Of a DNA stretch of 64,000 bases, positions 35,316-43,828 are shown one piece after another (the first letter of the stretch is position 1; the number at the start of each line of letters is the position of its first letter). The translations under genes were made by a program, and so were the position numbers. A model generated the notes under the pieces. That model was given only the letters and a program-made list of their open reading frames with translations. It was not told the origin of the DNA and searched no databases. The stretch lies in the NCBI RefSeq assembly GCF_013385635.1, contig NZ_JACAPR010000011.1, forward strand, positions 124,001 to 188,000. The letters are read 5' to 3'. Origin of the DNA: Pseudomonas gingeri (GTDB lineage Bacteria; Pseudomonadota; Gammaproteobacteria; Pseudomonadales; Pseudomonadaceae).

Positions 35316-36418
35316 GTCGAAAAGTACTCCGCCAGTATCTGGACTATCCGCTCTGCGGCGTTGCCATCGCCATAAGGCGACTCCTGCCTGATCATTCCGG
35401 CATAGTGGTTGGCGTCATCCAGCAACTGCTGCACCGCCTGCACGATGTCGTCGCTGCCCGTACCGACCAGCTTCACCATGCCGTGTTCGATCGCTTCCTG
35501 GCGTTCTGTCTCATTGCGCAGCACGAGGACGGGAATACCCAGCGCGGGCGCTTCCTCCTGGATCCCGCCGGAATCGCTCAACACCAGATAGGCACTTTTC
35601 ATCATTCGTATGAACCGGTGATAACCCCGCGGGGGGCAAAGCTCAATACGCGGATGCCCGCCCAACGCAGCCTCCACCGGTCCTTTCACGTTGGGGTTGG
35701 GATGCACGGGGAAAATCACCCGGATATCGTCGTTACGCTCCACCAGGCTGCGAATGGCCGTGCAGATGCTGAGCAGCGGCACGCCGAAGCTTTCCCGGCG
35801 GTGCAGGGTCACCAGCAGCACACGCTGGCCGTCGCCGCTTGCCTCGTCGGCTTCATGGGGCCGTTCGAGGCTGTGCAGCAGGGCATCTATCACGGTATTG
35901 CCGGTGACATGAATGGCTTGCTCGGCAATACCTTCGCGCAGCAGGTTGTGGCGGGCTTTCTGGGTGGGCGCGAAGTGCCATTTGGCGATTCTGCTGGCCA
36001 CTGTCCGGTTCAGTTCCTCTGGAAACGGATTGGCGATGTCGCCCGTGCGCAAGCCTGCCTCTACATGGCCGAAGGGTATCTGCTGGTAGAAGCACGACAG
36101 CGCGACAGCGAGCACGGTAGTGGTATCGCCCTGCGCCAGTACTGCATCTGGACGCGATTCGAGAAGGGTCTGTTCAAAGGCGGTGAGCAGACGGCTGGTC
36201 AATTCGGAAAGTGACTGGTTCGCCCGCATCATGTCCAGATCCAGATCCGGTTCTATGTCGAACTCCCACAGTGCCTGATCCATGAGCTCGCGGTGCTGGG
36301 CCGTGGCGACCACCTGGCAGGCGAACTGCTTCGAGCGCCTGAGGGCATGGATGACCGGCGCCATCTTGATCGCTTCCGGCCGTGTGCCCACCACGACGAC
36401 TATCTTGCGTTGACTCAT
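35306..36418 (-). CDS. wecB: UDP-N-acetylglucosamine 2-epimerase
   Basis: 370 aa with all family landmarks: VVGTRPEAIKMAPVI near residue 9, AQGDTTTVLAVALSCFYQQIPFGHVEAGLRTGD, VTLHRRESFG, and SDSGGIQEEAPALGIPVLVLRNETERQEAIEHG. The non-hydrolysing enzyme interconverts UDP-GlcNAc and UDP-ManNAc, so the exported polymer probably contains ManNAc or a derivative. No WecC (UDP-ManNAc dehydrogenase) is nearby, which argues against ManNAcA unless encoded elsewhere. 6 bp downstream of the two-domain glycosyltransferase. Confidence 0.92.
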   Translation of the reverse strand: MSQRKIVVVVGTRPEAIKMAPVIHALRRSKQFACQVVATAQHRELMDQALWEFDIEPDLDLDMMRANQSLSELTSRLLTAFEQTLLESRPDAVLAQGDTTTVLAVALSCFYQQIPFGHVEAGLRTGDIANPFPEELNRTVASRIAKWHFAPTQKARHNLLREGIAEQAIHVTGNTVIDALLHSLERPHEADEASGDGQRVLLVTLHRRESFGVPLLSICTAIRSLVERNDDIRVIFPVHPNPNVKGPVEAALGGHPRIELCPPRGYHRFIRMMKSAYLVLSDSGGIQEEAPALGIPVLVLRNETERQEAIEHGMVKLVGTGSDDIVQAVQQLLDDANHYAGMIRQESPYGDGNAAERIVQILAEYFSTCA

Positions 36419-36424
36419 CTGATG

Positions 36425-38494
36425 TCATCCATGGCTATGGGGGATCCACTTTCCCCACTTGCTTTCGTAAATAGCCTTGTTTCGTTCGAACAGGGCCGTG
36501 CGCTCCTTCGCGTCCATCAGGTTGAAGCTGGCCGACAGGTGATGGTGAACGAAGACATCGCGGGCACAGGCATTGAACAGGCCGATTTGCTCAACGCGAC
36601 GGCAGTAGTCGTCGTCCTCGAAGAAACCACAGCCGAAGGCTTCATCCAGAGGGCCGACCTGAGCATAGGTGCTGCGTCGCAGCATGACGCAGAAGAATGC
36701 CACTGTCGGCAGGCGGAACCATTCACCGAGGTGCTTGTAGGTATGCAGGCAGGCCTGTCGGGCCATGTCCGGCAGCGAGTACTCGATGTCGATCCTGGCC
36801 TGGTTACCGATGTTGTTGGTCACGGGACCGATCAGGCCGATACCGGGGTTGCGGTCCAGGTGCTTGCGCAGCGTATCCGCCCAGCCGGGCGTGACCTGGG
36901 TATCGTTGTTGAGCAGTACCAGGTAGTCCCCCGTCGCGGCGGCGAGGCCCTGGTTATTGGCCGCGGAGAAACCGAGGTTGGTTGCGTTGAGAATGACCCG
37001 CTGCCCGTTGTCCTTGGCCCATTGCCGGAGAAACTCCGGCGTCCCGTCGTGGGAGCCGTTGTCGACCACGATGATTTCCAGTTCGCTACCTCGCCCATCG
37101 ACGATCAGGCTGGCCAGGCATTCCCGGGTGAGGGCCAGATTGTTGTAGGTCACGACAATCACGCTGATCTCGTTCGCCGTCCTTTGGCCCTCGGTCGCAC
37201 CAAGCAAGGTGTCAATGCGCTGTGCCCAGGATTGTTCGGCCGCGAACGCCCGGCGTTGGCGGCCTTGCTCGCCGGGTTGCTCCGCCAGCCCCAGGGCGAT
37301 GCTGGCAATGAACTCATCTTCGTTTCGTGCACGATGGACCAGGGAGCCGAACTGCTCGATCTCGGGCAGGTCGACGGCGACCACTGGTTTGCCGGCACTG
37401 AGGTATTCGTAGACTTTCACCGGGTTGGTGGCGAGTGTCAGCGGTGTTATCCGGAAGGGCAGGAGACAGACGTCCATGGCATGCAGGTAGCCGGGAAGTA
37501 CGCCGTAGGGTACCTCGCCGGTGAAACTGACGTTGGGGTACTGGCGCAGCTCACGCCGGGCATTGGCGGTATCGGCACCGATCAGTAGTATCAGGTGCTG
37601 GGGAAAGGCCTTGGCGACCGCCGCAACCAGTCCGGTATCGAACCAGTCGGCAATCGCGCCGTAGTAGCCGATGATCCTGCGGCCTGCCGGATCCTGATAG
37701 ACCGAGGTCGGGCGGATGGAAAAGAACCCGTAGTCCGCGGCATTTCTGACCACCACGCTGTGCTTCGATGGGGTGTGATCCCATTGTCGGGCAAGCCAGT
37801 CTGAGGTGTAGACGGTCAGTTGTGCTTCGCGGATCAATTGCTGTTCGAGCTTGAGAATCCCTGGATGGGTGTTGCTGAAACCCTCGTGATGATCGATGCA
37901 ATCGTAGACCAGGCGACTGTTGGGTGTTGCCTTGGCCACTTCAAGCCAGAACGGATGATGGATCAGTGCGACAACGGCGGATGGCCGGGTGCAGAGCAGC
38001 AGCTTGCCGAGGCCTTTTCGTAATTGGGTGATCTGTTCCGCGCTGGGTACGGTCGAATAGATGGACGGAGCTCTGCTGACGTGCAGTTGGATTTCGAACA
38101 GATTCCCGTGCTCGTTCAGGGGGGAAATGGAGAATCCGGCCTGTCTTGAGTCTTTCAAGGTGCTGGAGACATAAAACACGCGGCGCCCCCTGGCACTCAG
38201 CATCTTCGCCAGTTGTTGCGGCCGCTGATGGCGAAAGTTCCAGTCGATGACGCCCCAGATCATGTAGTCGGGATACCGGGATTCCCCCAGCAGGGATTTG
38301 AGGTTGATGTGCGCGAGTGTGTCGCGTTGCTGCAGTCGATGACGCAGTCGATGCAGCGGCCTGAGCAATGCGCCCCGGTAGATTGCCGACAGATACCTGC
38401 GCAACGGGCCGGGCAACGGCAACTGGCGATAGTGCGCGAGCAGGCGTTTCGCCGGGCTTATCGTCGGCTTGGGCTGGATATCGTGCTCAGCCAT
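36425..38494 (-). CDS. Two-domain glycosyltransferase: GT-B domain plus GT2 domain
   Basis: 689 aa from the ATG at 38494 (MAEHDIQPKP), overlapping the oxygenase gene by 8 bp; an ATG at 38545 would overlap by 59 bp. Residues about 60-430 are a GT-B domain (RGRRVFYVSSTLKD, RLVYDCIDHHEGFSNTHPGI, IIGYYGAIADWFDTGLVAAVAKAFPQHLILLIGAD, TNPVKVYEYLSAGKPVVAV). Residues about 450-689 are a GT2 domain (ISVIVVTYNNLALTRECLASL, VVDNGSHDGTPEF, LVLLNNDTQVTPGW, FGCGFFEDDDYCRRVEQIG). A single chain with two transferase folds can add two sugars in sequence. Order in the operon: after oxygenase, before wecB. Confidence 0.87.
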   Translation of the reverse strand: MAEHDIQPKPTISPAKRLLAHYRQLPLPGPLRRYLSAIYRGALLRPLHRLRHRLQQRDTLAHINLKSLLGESRYPDYMIWGVIDWNFRHQRPQQLAKMLSARGRRVFYVSSTLKDSRQAGFSISPLNEHGNLFEIQLHVSRAPSIYSTVPSAEQITQLRKGLGKLLLCTRPSAVVALIHHPFWLEVAKATPNSRLVYDCIDHHEGFSNTHPGILKLEQQLIREAQLTVYTSDWLARQWDHTPSKHSVVVRNAADYGFFSIRPTSVYQDPAGRRIIGYYGAIADWFDTGLVAAVAKAFPQHLILLIGADTANARRELRQYPNVSFTGEVPYGVLPGYLHAMDVCLLPFRITPLTLATNPVKVYEYLSAGKPVVAVDLPEIEQFGSLVHRARNEDEFIASIALGLAEQPGEQGRQRRAFAAEQSWAQRIDTLLGATEGQRTANEISVIVVTYNNLALTRECLASLIVDGRGSELEIIVVDNGSHDGTPEFLRQWAKDNGQRVILNATNLGFSAANNQGLAAATGDYLVLLNNDTQVTPGWADTLRKHLDRNPGIGLIGPVTNNIGNQARIDIEYSLPDMARQACLHTYKHLGEWFRLPTVAFFCVMLRRSTYAQVGPLDEAFGCGFFEDDDYCRRVEQIGLFNACARDVFVHHHLSASFNLMDAKERTALFERNKAIYESKWGKWIPHSHG

Positions 38495-39212
38495 ATGCGC
38501 CGGTCCTGCTTTCTGAGGCTGCAGACTGTTGTTGCGGGTAGTCATGCAGTGGTGTGTTGTCGCCCTCGGGCCACATGGAGCTGGTCGAGCCAGGGCGATA
38601 GAACGTCACGGTGACACTGCGACGGGAGACATGGCAGTTGTCGATCACCCGTGATACGGCATGCCATGAGGTGTCGGAGCGGACCAGCACCGCCGAGTTG
38701 CCGACGAGGGGGGAAATCTCCTTGACGACGCTGTCGGGGTCTCGCGAATTGAGGATCTGCAGGCAGCCACCGTACCTGGGGTCCCAGGTTTCGTTGAAGT
38801 AGAGGATATGGGTGACCACCTTGTCGGACAGGTCGGGATGGGGGCCCAGGTTGGCGCCGGGCCCGTAATGGAACAGGTTGACTTCCATGGGCGCCTGGCT
38901 CAGGTCCACCCCGGTCAACGTTCCTAGCGCCTGCCGGTATGCCGGTGAGCGCAGGTCCCGGGCGAAGTGCAGCCACTGTGGGCTCAAAGCCTGTGGGTTG
39001 ACCACTTCGCCATCGGTCATGGCGATCAGTTGCCTGGCTTCGTACTCATAGTTTTTCTCGCCGCCGTAACCCTGCACGATCTTGAAGTGATCGTGGGGGT
39101 AGGTTTCGGCCAGTGCGGCGGCATCTTCAGGGCTGTAAAGACCACCGATTTCTGCCCAGTGATACGGATGGCGTTGCAGTTGTTGCCTGGCGATCCTTTC
39201 CAGGTTGATCAT
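38487..39212 (-). CDS. 2-oxoglutarate/Fe(II)-dependent oxygenase (prolyl-4-hydroxylase-like fold)
   Basis: 241 aa, ribosome site AAGGAG. Facial-triad residues are visible in GPHPDLSDKVVTHILYFNETW (HxD) and SDTSWHAVSRV (distal His), and an Arg in VSRRSVTVTFYRPG would bind 2-oxoglutarate. The fold resembles the 2OG-FeII_Oxy family found in polysaccharide and polyketide loci. Its start overlaps the stop of the pyruvyl transferase gene by 4 bp (ATGA). A hydroxylase inside a sugar-polymer operon most likely modifies a sugar or terminal group; the target is inferred. Confidence 0.85.
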   Translation of the reverse strand: MINLERIARQQLQRHPYHWAEIGGLYSPEDAAALAETYPHDHFKIVQGYGGEKNYEYEARQLIAMTDGEVVNPQALSPQWLHFARDLRSPAYRQALGTLTGVDLSQAPMEVNLFHYGPGANLGPHPDLSDKVVTHILYFNETWDPRYGGCLQILNSRDPDSVVKEISPLVGNSAVLVRSDTSWHAVSRVIDNCHVSRRSVTVTFYRPGSTSSMWPEGDNTPLHDYPQQQSAASESRTGAYG

Positions 39213-40507
39213 TGTGCGCTCCTTGCAATGAGTCTCTTGAACAGATGATAGATTCGCCGCAGGTCTGACATCGGGGCCTGCGCCAGCTGTTGTCTGGCTT
39301 GATCCAGCTCAATCCGCTGTGCCTGCAGACTTTCGGTCTGTCGCGCCTGCAAATTCTCGAGTTGTATCGGCAGGGCTTGCCAGAAGCGGTTCAGTTCCTC
39401 GGGCTTGCTGGTCTGGCCGGCGACAACAAGTTCGGCTACCCGGTCCCAGTGTTCGTGCAACTGCTCTGCTGCCTGTCGAGTGGCTGCGGAGAGTGGGCGC
39501 CTGCCGATCTGTTGGGCAAACCAGTGTGGTTCCAGCTCCAGGTCACGACTCACCTGGAAGACGCGCTCGTAGACCGGTAACGCCGTGTATTTGCCGTTTT
39601 TCAGATCTGCCGAGCAGAACACCGGCAGGCCGAAGGCGATTGCGCTGATTGCCAGGTGATAGCTGTGCCCGATCACGCCGACAGAGTGGGCAATCAGTTC
39701 GGCCAGCAGCAGCGGCGAGGGCCAGAACGGCAACGTCACCGAGCGGTCGAGCGGCTCTCCCAGCGCAGACTCATGGTCGCCGAGAGCCGGTCCGATCGGT
39801 AACACCAGAAGGTGCAGATCAACGAGTTCAGCGCTGTGGTTGCGCCAGAGATCGAGGAAGCTCTCCAGGCCGCCGATGGCGTGGACCACCAGATAAGGCT
39901 TGTCCAGGCCATATTGGTTACGAAGGTTGCTCAACTCGGCGGACGGGGTTTGCAGATCAAGCAGTCGCGGCAAGCCGAACGCCGTATCGGGCAGCACCTC
40001 GACACGCCCGTGTTCTGTCAATTGCTGCAGGGTGGCTTGCGACAGTTCGTCACGAACCTTGACGTGAGGACTCTGCTCTATGACCCGTTTCAACAACGGC
40101 CTGGCCCACTCCGGCACGTCGTTGCAATGCATGCCGGGCGCATTCCAGATCAGTGGAACGCCATGTTGCACTGCCATCAGGGCCGGGGTGAGCCAGTAAC
40201 CGGTCGGGTGATGAATGGAGGCGGCAGGGGGCAGGTAGTTTTCGGCAACGAATTTATCGAAGCGAATGATAAAACCACCGCCAATCAGCGTCGCATCCAG
40301 GCGATGGGCGATCGCTGGCAGCTCTGTCAACGAGGTCACGACATAGGGCCATTGCGCGGCGTTCTTTGCGTGGTAGGAGAACCGGTGCATCTGTACTGCG
40401 CCCAAGCGACGGGACAATTCCGCTTCGGCAATGATAGGGAACAGCAGGTCGCCGTAGTTCTCTACATCGAATGTGCCGTGAATCGCTATTTGCCAGACTT
40501 TGCTCAT
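39209..40507 (-). CDS. Polysaccharide pyruvyl transferase family protein with C-terminal coiled coil
   Basis: 432 aa from the ATG at 40507, ribosome site GGAG. The CsaB/WcaK-type fold shows IHGTFDVENYGDLLFPIIAEAEL at the N-terminus, LIGGGFIIRF, VPLIWNAPGMH and SVGVIGHSYHLAISAIAFGLPVFC. It would transfer a pyruvate ketal from PEP to a sugar residue. After residue 370 there is a glutamine-rich heptad-like stretch (ENLQARQTESLQAQRIELDQ) predicted to be a short coiled coil, then a basic tail LRRIYHLFKRLIARSAQ. Such a coil is unusual for the family. It follows wzt by 20 bp and is coupled to the 2OG oxygenase gene. Confidence 0.85.
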   Translation of the reverse strand: MSKVWQIAIHGTFDVENYGDLLFPIIAEAELSRRLGAVQMHRFSYHAKNAAQWPYVVTSLTELPAIAHRLDATLIGGGFIIRFDKFVAENYLPPAASIHHPTGYWLTPALMAVQHGVPLIWNAPGMHCNDVPEWARPLLKRVIEQSPHVKVRDELSQATLQQLTEHGRVEVLPDTAFGLPRLLDLQTPSAELSNLRNQYGLDKPYLVVHAIGGLESFLDLWRNHSAELVDLHLLVLPIGPALGDHESALGEPLDRSVTLPFWPSPLLLAELIAHSVGVIGHSYHLAISAIAFGLPVFCSADLKNGKYTALPVYERVFQVSRDLELEPHWFAQQIGRRPLSAATRQAAEQLHEHWDRVAELVVAGQTSKPEELNRFWQALPIQLENLQARQTESLQAQRIELDQARQQLAQAPMSDLRRIYHLFKRLIARSAQ

Positions 40508-40527
40508 TACTTTCTCCACGCTGGGCT

Positions 40528-41817
40528 TCATCTCCGTTCTGCTTCGGGTTCTGGCGTTGACGCGTTGCTGTTGGCTGCCATGGGGGGCAGCGGTTCGATT
40601 CCAAGGTCGACAAGGCCGAGGAAGGCGTTGTTTGCCACCAACGTATCGAACGTCAGCAGCGCGACCTGCTTTTCAATCAGGTGCGCAGTTTCCTCGGTAT
40701 GGCCATTCATCAGCTTCAATGTGATGTAGTACCGGCCGGCGGCGAAGCGCGACGGGAAGCGCGCTGTGATGGACGCCTTGCGCCAACCCTCACGGGATGC
40801 CTGAGGCTCGAGTGCCAGGTTGGCGCCACCGATCACCAGCAGTCGCGCTTCCTGAATGGTCAGGCTGATGCTCGGCAGCGTGATGGATTCATGAATCAGC
40901 GCTTCAATGCGCACTTCGATCATCTCGTCATGAATGAAGGTCGAGTGCAGGCCTTCGGTATTGATGAAGCACGCCGAAAGAATGCGGCCTTCATTCGTGC
41001 CGAAGGCGATACCGCCCGTGTTTGCCAGATGCTCCTTGGGTGACACTATCACCGTGTCCCCGCTGGCCCAGCGGCGCTGCTCATCGCGCATATCCAGCAA
41101 GTAGAGCTCAGCGACATCCTCTGGAGGGCCATTGGCCCGGACCAGGCCATTGCGTAGGTAGAGCGCGCGTTTGCAGAAGCGCTTGACCATGCTCATGTCG
41201 TGGGAAACGAACAGTAGCGTGGTGCCGCGCTGAGTAAGCGCCTCGAGACGCTGAAGGCACTTGAACTGGAATGACGCATCGCCCACCGCGAGTGCTTCAT
41301 CGACGATCAGGATATCGGGCTCCACCCATACGGAAACGGCGAAGGCCAGGCGCATGAGCATGCCGCTGGAGTAGGTCCTGGTCGGTTGGTCGATGAAGTC
41401 GCCGATGCCGGCGAAGTCGGCGATGTCGTCGAAACGCTTTGCGATCTCGGCACGACTCAGCCCCAGTATGGCGCCGTTGAGGAACACGTTTTCACGGCCC
41501 GTGAAGTCGGGATTGAAGCCCGAACCCAGCTCCAGCAATGCCGCGATGCGACCATTGCAGGTAACCGTGCCGCTGCTGGCACCGAGTGTGCCGCAGATCA
41601 ACTGCAGGAGTGTCGATTTTCCGCTGCCGTTGCGGCCAATGATGCCGATGGTCTCGCCCTTCTCGATGGTAAGCGAGACGTCCTTGACCGCCCACAGTTC
41701 GCGGTAGCGCTGTTTCTTGCGGGCGGAAAGCATTTGCCACAACCTGTCCTGGGGCCTGTCGTAGATGTGAAAACACTTGCCCAGACCTGCCACTTGCACT
41801 GCGAACTCAGAGGACAT
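40528..41817 (-). CDS. wzt: ABC polysaccharide-export ATPase with C-terminal carbohydrate-binding domain (Wzt)
   Basis: 429 aa from the ATG at 41817 (AAGGGA upstream). ATPase: Walker A GIIGRNGSGKSTLLQLI, LLELGSGFNPDFTGRENVFLNGAILGLS (typical Wzt/TagH), signature RTYSSGMLMRLAFAV, Walker B DILIVDEALAVGD. Beyond residue 250 lies a beta-rich Wzt_C-type domain (RILSACFINTEGLHSTFIHDEMIEVRIEALI ... GRYYITLKLMNGHTEETAHLIEKQVALLTF) that recognises the modified non-reducing end of the polymer in characterised systems. It overlaps wzm by 11 bp. This domain means the chain terminus probably carries a specific cap. Confidence 0.92.
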   Translation of the reverse strand: MSSEFAVQVAGLGKCFHIYDRPQDRLWQMLSARKKQRYRELWAVKDVSLTIEKGETIGIIGRNGSGKSTLLQLICGTLGASSGTVTCNGRIAALLELGSGFNPDFTGRENVFLNGAILGLSRAEIAKRFDDIADFAGIGDFIDQPTRTYSSGMLMRLAFAVSVWVEPDILIVDEALAVGDASFQFKCLQRLEALTQRGTTLLFVSHDMSMVKRFCKRALYLRNGLVRANGPPEDVAELYLLDMRDEQRRWASGDTVIVSPKEHLANTGGIAFGTNEGRILSACFINTEGLHSTFIHDEMIEVRIEALIHESITLPSISLTIQEARLLVIGGANLALEPQASREGWRKASITARFPSRFAAGRYYITLKLMNGHTEETAHLIEKQVALLTFDTLVANNAFLGLVDLGIEPLPPMAANSNASTPEPEAERR

Positions 41818-42622
41818 CGGCAAATCCCTTGCGCATTCGCTGGAAACACCGGAAGCCCAGCCAGGCTACCGCACAGGCCAGTACCATGCCTGCAGCCCAG
41901 TCCAACGGTTTGATTGGCACCCCCCAGAACAGCACACCACGAACCTGTTCGATGATCAGTGCCAGCGGATTGAGCAACAGCAACGGACGATACGCCTCGG
42001 GTAATGCGTTGATCGGATAGAACACCGCCGAAACAAACAACAACGCGGTGGTGAAGGCGCCGACCACCTGGCTGATATCGCGCAGATAAACGCCCACGGC
42101 GGCCAGCAGCCAGGACACGCCCATGGAAAAGAGCACCAATGGCATCAGTGCGAAGGGCAGCAGCAGGGCTGTGAGAGGAGGGAGGCCGATGAACAACAGA
42201 TGGAAAACCAGCCAGATCGACAAGCTTGCCATGGCATGCAACAGCACTGAGCCAAGGGTCACCCAGGGAAGTATCTCCAGCGGGAAAATGACCTTCTTGA
42301 CGTAGTTCGCGTTGGCAGCAATCAGGGTCGGAGCGCGCTGTACGCATTCCGAGAAGATGTTGAACACCAGCAGGCCGGCAAATACCAGCAGGGCGAATTC
42401 GCTCCGCGATTCGCTTCCTCCCTGCCATTTCTGCTTGAACATCACGCTGAACACCAGCGTATAGACCGCCAGCATCAATAGCGGGTTGAGAAAGGACCAC
42501 AAGAGTCCCATCATCGAGCCTCTGTAGCGTCCCAGCATTTCCCGCTTGATCATCGACAGCAGCAGTTCACGATGCTGCCACGGGCTGGAAAAGATTCCGC
42601 CCGATGTCCTTGTCACGATCAT
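41807..42622 (-). CDS. wzm: ABC-2 type polysaccharide-export permease (Wzm)
   Basis: 271 aa from the ATG at 42622 with GGAG upstream. The N-terminal amphipathic start (PWQHRELLLSMIKREMLGRYRGSMMGLLWSFLNPLLMLAVYTLVFSVMF) is the ABC-2/Wzm hallmark, and six membrane segments follow. It is the first gene of the polysaccharide operon, expressed from the 480-bp AT-rich gap to its right. Wzm forms the membrane channel through which undecaprenol-linked polymer is exported to the periplasm. A further in-frame start at 42673 is less likely. Confidence 0.92.
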   Translation of the reverse strand: MIVTRTSGGIFSSPWQHRELLLSMIKREMLGRYRGSMMGLLWSFLNPLLMLAVYTLVFSVMFKQKWQGGSESRSEFALLVFAGLLVFNIFSECVQRAPTLIAANANYVKKVIFPLEILPWVTLGSVLLHAMASLSIWLVFHLLFIGLPPLTALLLPFALMPLVLFSMGVSWLLAAVGVYLRDISQVVGAFTTALLFVSAVFYPINALPEAYRPLLLLNPLALIIEQVRGVLFWGVPIKPLDWAAGMVLACAVAWLGFRCFQRMRKGFADVL

Positions 42623-43106
42623 CGATCGGCTCCGGATGGCTGTTTTAATTAGAATGATGCGAAAGCTTCGCATTCTTGCCGGCGAGTATTGTATCTATTA
42701 CTCGAAGTCCTTTTCCTCCAAGGCGGCAATAATATCTCGATAAGCTAAAGAAGAGTGATTTAGTGAGTTTCTGTTTCGATACAAACCGCTTTGCCCTGGC
42801 AGGGTATAGGCGGACGGTTTTCAGGAAGGTTCATTTTATCTGTCCGCCCCTGTGACAGTATATACAGCAAAGGGACTTGGCATTCCGGGAAGGGTTTTCA
42901 TTCGGCGAAACTGATTTTTTGATATTTATCAATTAGTTGTATGTTTTTCATTATGGTGGTCGATGGGCGGTCAAAAGTGATATGAAGTATTTTGAAACAT
43001 TGAGCTTTTGATAAGTTGACGCCATTGAATTGGCATATCAGCAGAGTATTCAGGGACAAGTAGTCTTTAGGCATGTTCAGGGGCGGCACACGATTTTGTC
43101 TTTTAT
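42623..43106. other. AT-rich intergenic region upstream of wzm
   Basis: 484 bp without a convincing gene. It is clearly richer in A+T than the flanking genes. It probably carries the polysaccharide-operon promoter on the minus strand. I looked for the JUMPstart/ops element (GGCGGTAG) and did not find it. Several short T-runs and hairpins occur, but none is convincing. A 63-codon frame at 42898-43089 on the minus strand has no family features. Confidence 0.5.
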
Positions 43107-43144
43107 CGTGGTCTGTCCCCTATTTCGTGGTCTGTCCCCTATTT
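43107..43144. repeat. Two abutting 19-bp direct repeats
   Basis: CGTGGTCTGTCCCCTATTT occurs twice in perfect tandem (43107-43125 and 43126-43144) with no spacer. Similar GTGGTCTGTCCCC strings are, from memory, found beside REP-associated transposase genes in pseudomonads, but no transposase is here. The repeat sits at the border of a region holding two gene remnants. Confidence 0.7.
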
Positions 43145-43200
43145 CCCTCAAAGCGCCTTATCTGAACAGGGTATGGGCGGGCAGGTCATGCCCTCCGGCT

Positions 43201-43475
43201 TCAGCGCAGACGAGGCTCCTGCCGGACACACTCCACCAGGAAGTCCAGCACCGCTTTCACCGAGGGCGAGCGGCGCAGATCCGGATAGACCGTCAGCCAG
43301 AGATCGCGAACCGGCCCGTCACTGTCCACCGGCAGACGCTGCAGCCCGGGGTCGTTATCGCCCACGGTGGTCGGTAGGACAACCGCGCCCGCACCGTAGC
43401 GCGCAGCCATTTGTTGCGACGCCAGGTCGCTGGCCGAGAACACCACGGGACGATGCCGGTGAATCTGGTGCAGCC
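43201..43475 (-). pseudogene. C-terminal remnant of a LysR-family regulator
   Basis: The minus-strand frame ends with HRHRPVVFSASDLASQQMAARYGAGAVVLPTTVGDNDPGLQRLPVDSDGPVRDLWLTVYPDLRRSPSVKAVLDFLVECV, the second half of a LysR effector domain. It has no helix-turn-helix part; upstream of about 43475 the frame is only the antisense of the quinone-reductase remnant. Truncated by a deletion that joined it to the remnant on the other strand. Confidence 0.72.
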
Positions 43476-43758
43476 ATTGTTGCTGGTGCAGATGGCCCGG
43501 CGTCTGGGAGCAACGGTTTTTGCCACGGGCAGTACGGCGCAGAAATGTGCGATTGCCATCGAGCGCGGGGCGCATCAGGCGATGCTCTACGACGAGGGTC
43601 GTTTCGCCGAGCGTATCCGCGAGGCGATCCTGGAAGGCTCCCTGAGCATCGCCATCGAAGGGCATTACACCCTGGACGACGTGCAGGAGGTTCATGCCCG
43701 TATCGAAGCGCGTGAGCAGATTGGCAAGTCGGTGATGTGCATCGACAATGCCTGCTGA
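43476..43758 (+). pseudogene. Remnant of a quinone/zinc-type oxidoreductase, N-terminally and internally deleted
   Basis: Reading LLLVQMARRLGATVFATGSTAQKCAIAIERGAHQAMLYDEGRFAERIREA, it matches the NAD(P)-binding part of NADPH:quinone reductases, then jumps straight to GHYTLDDVQEVHARIEAREQIGKSV, the extreme C-terminus of the family. About 100 residues between are missing, with the junction near 43620-43635, and the N-terminal catalytic domain is absent. Not functional. It begins where the oppositely oriented LysR remnant begins, so the two pieces are fused head to head. Confidence 0.72.
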
Positions 43759-43828
43759 CTTCACAAATCCATAACACCAGCGGTATGGCTGACAGCGGTG
43801 ATCGCTACGCGAGTTCCGGTCTGTTCAA

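Noticed and set aside
42898..43089. A 63-codon minus-strand frame in the AT-rich gap before wzm
   Set aside because: No ribosome site, no domain, and composition matches the surrounding non-coding DNA.
43107..43144. CRISPR array
   Set aside because: Only two copies of a 19-bp repeat with no spacer between them and no cas genes.
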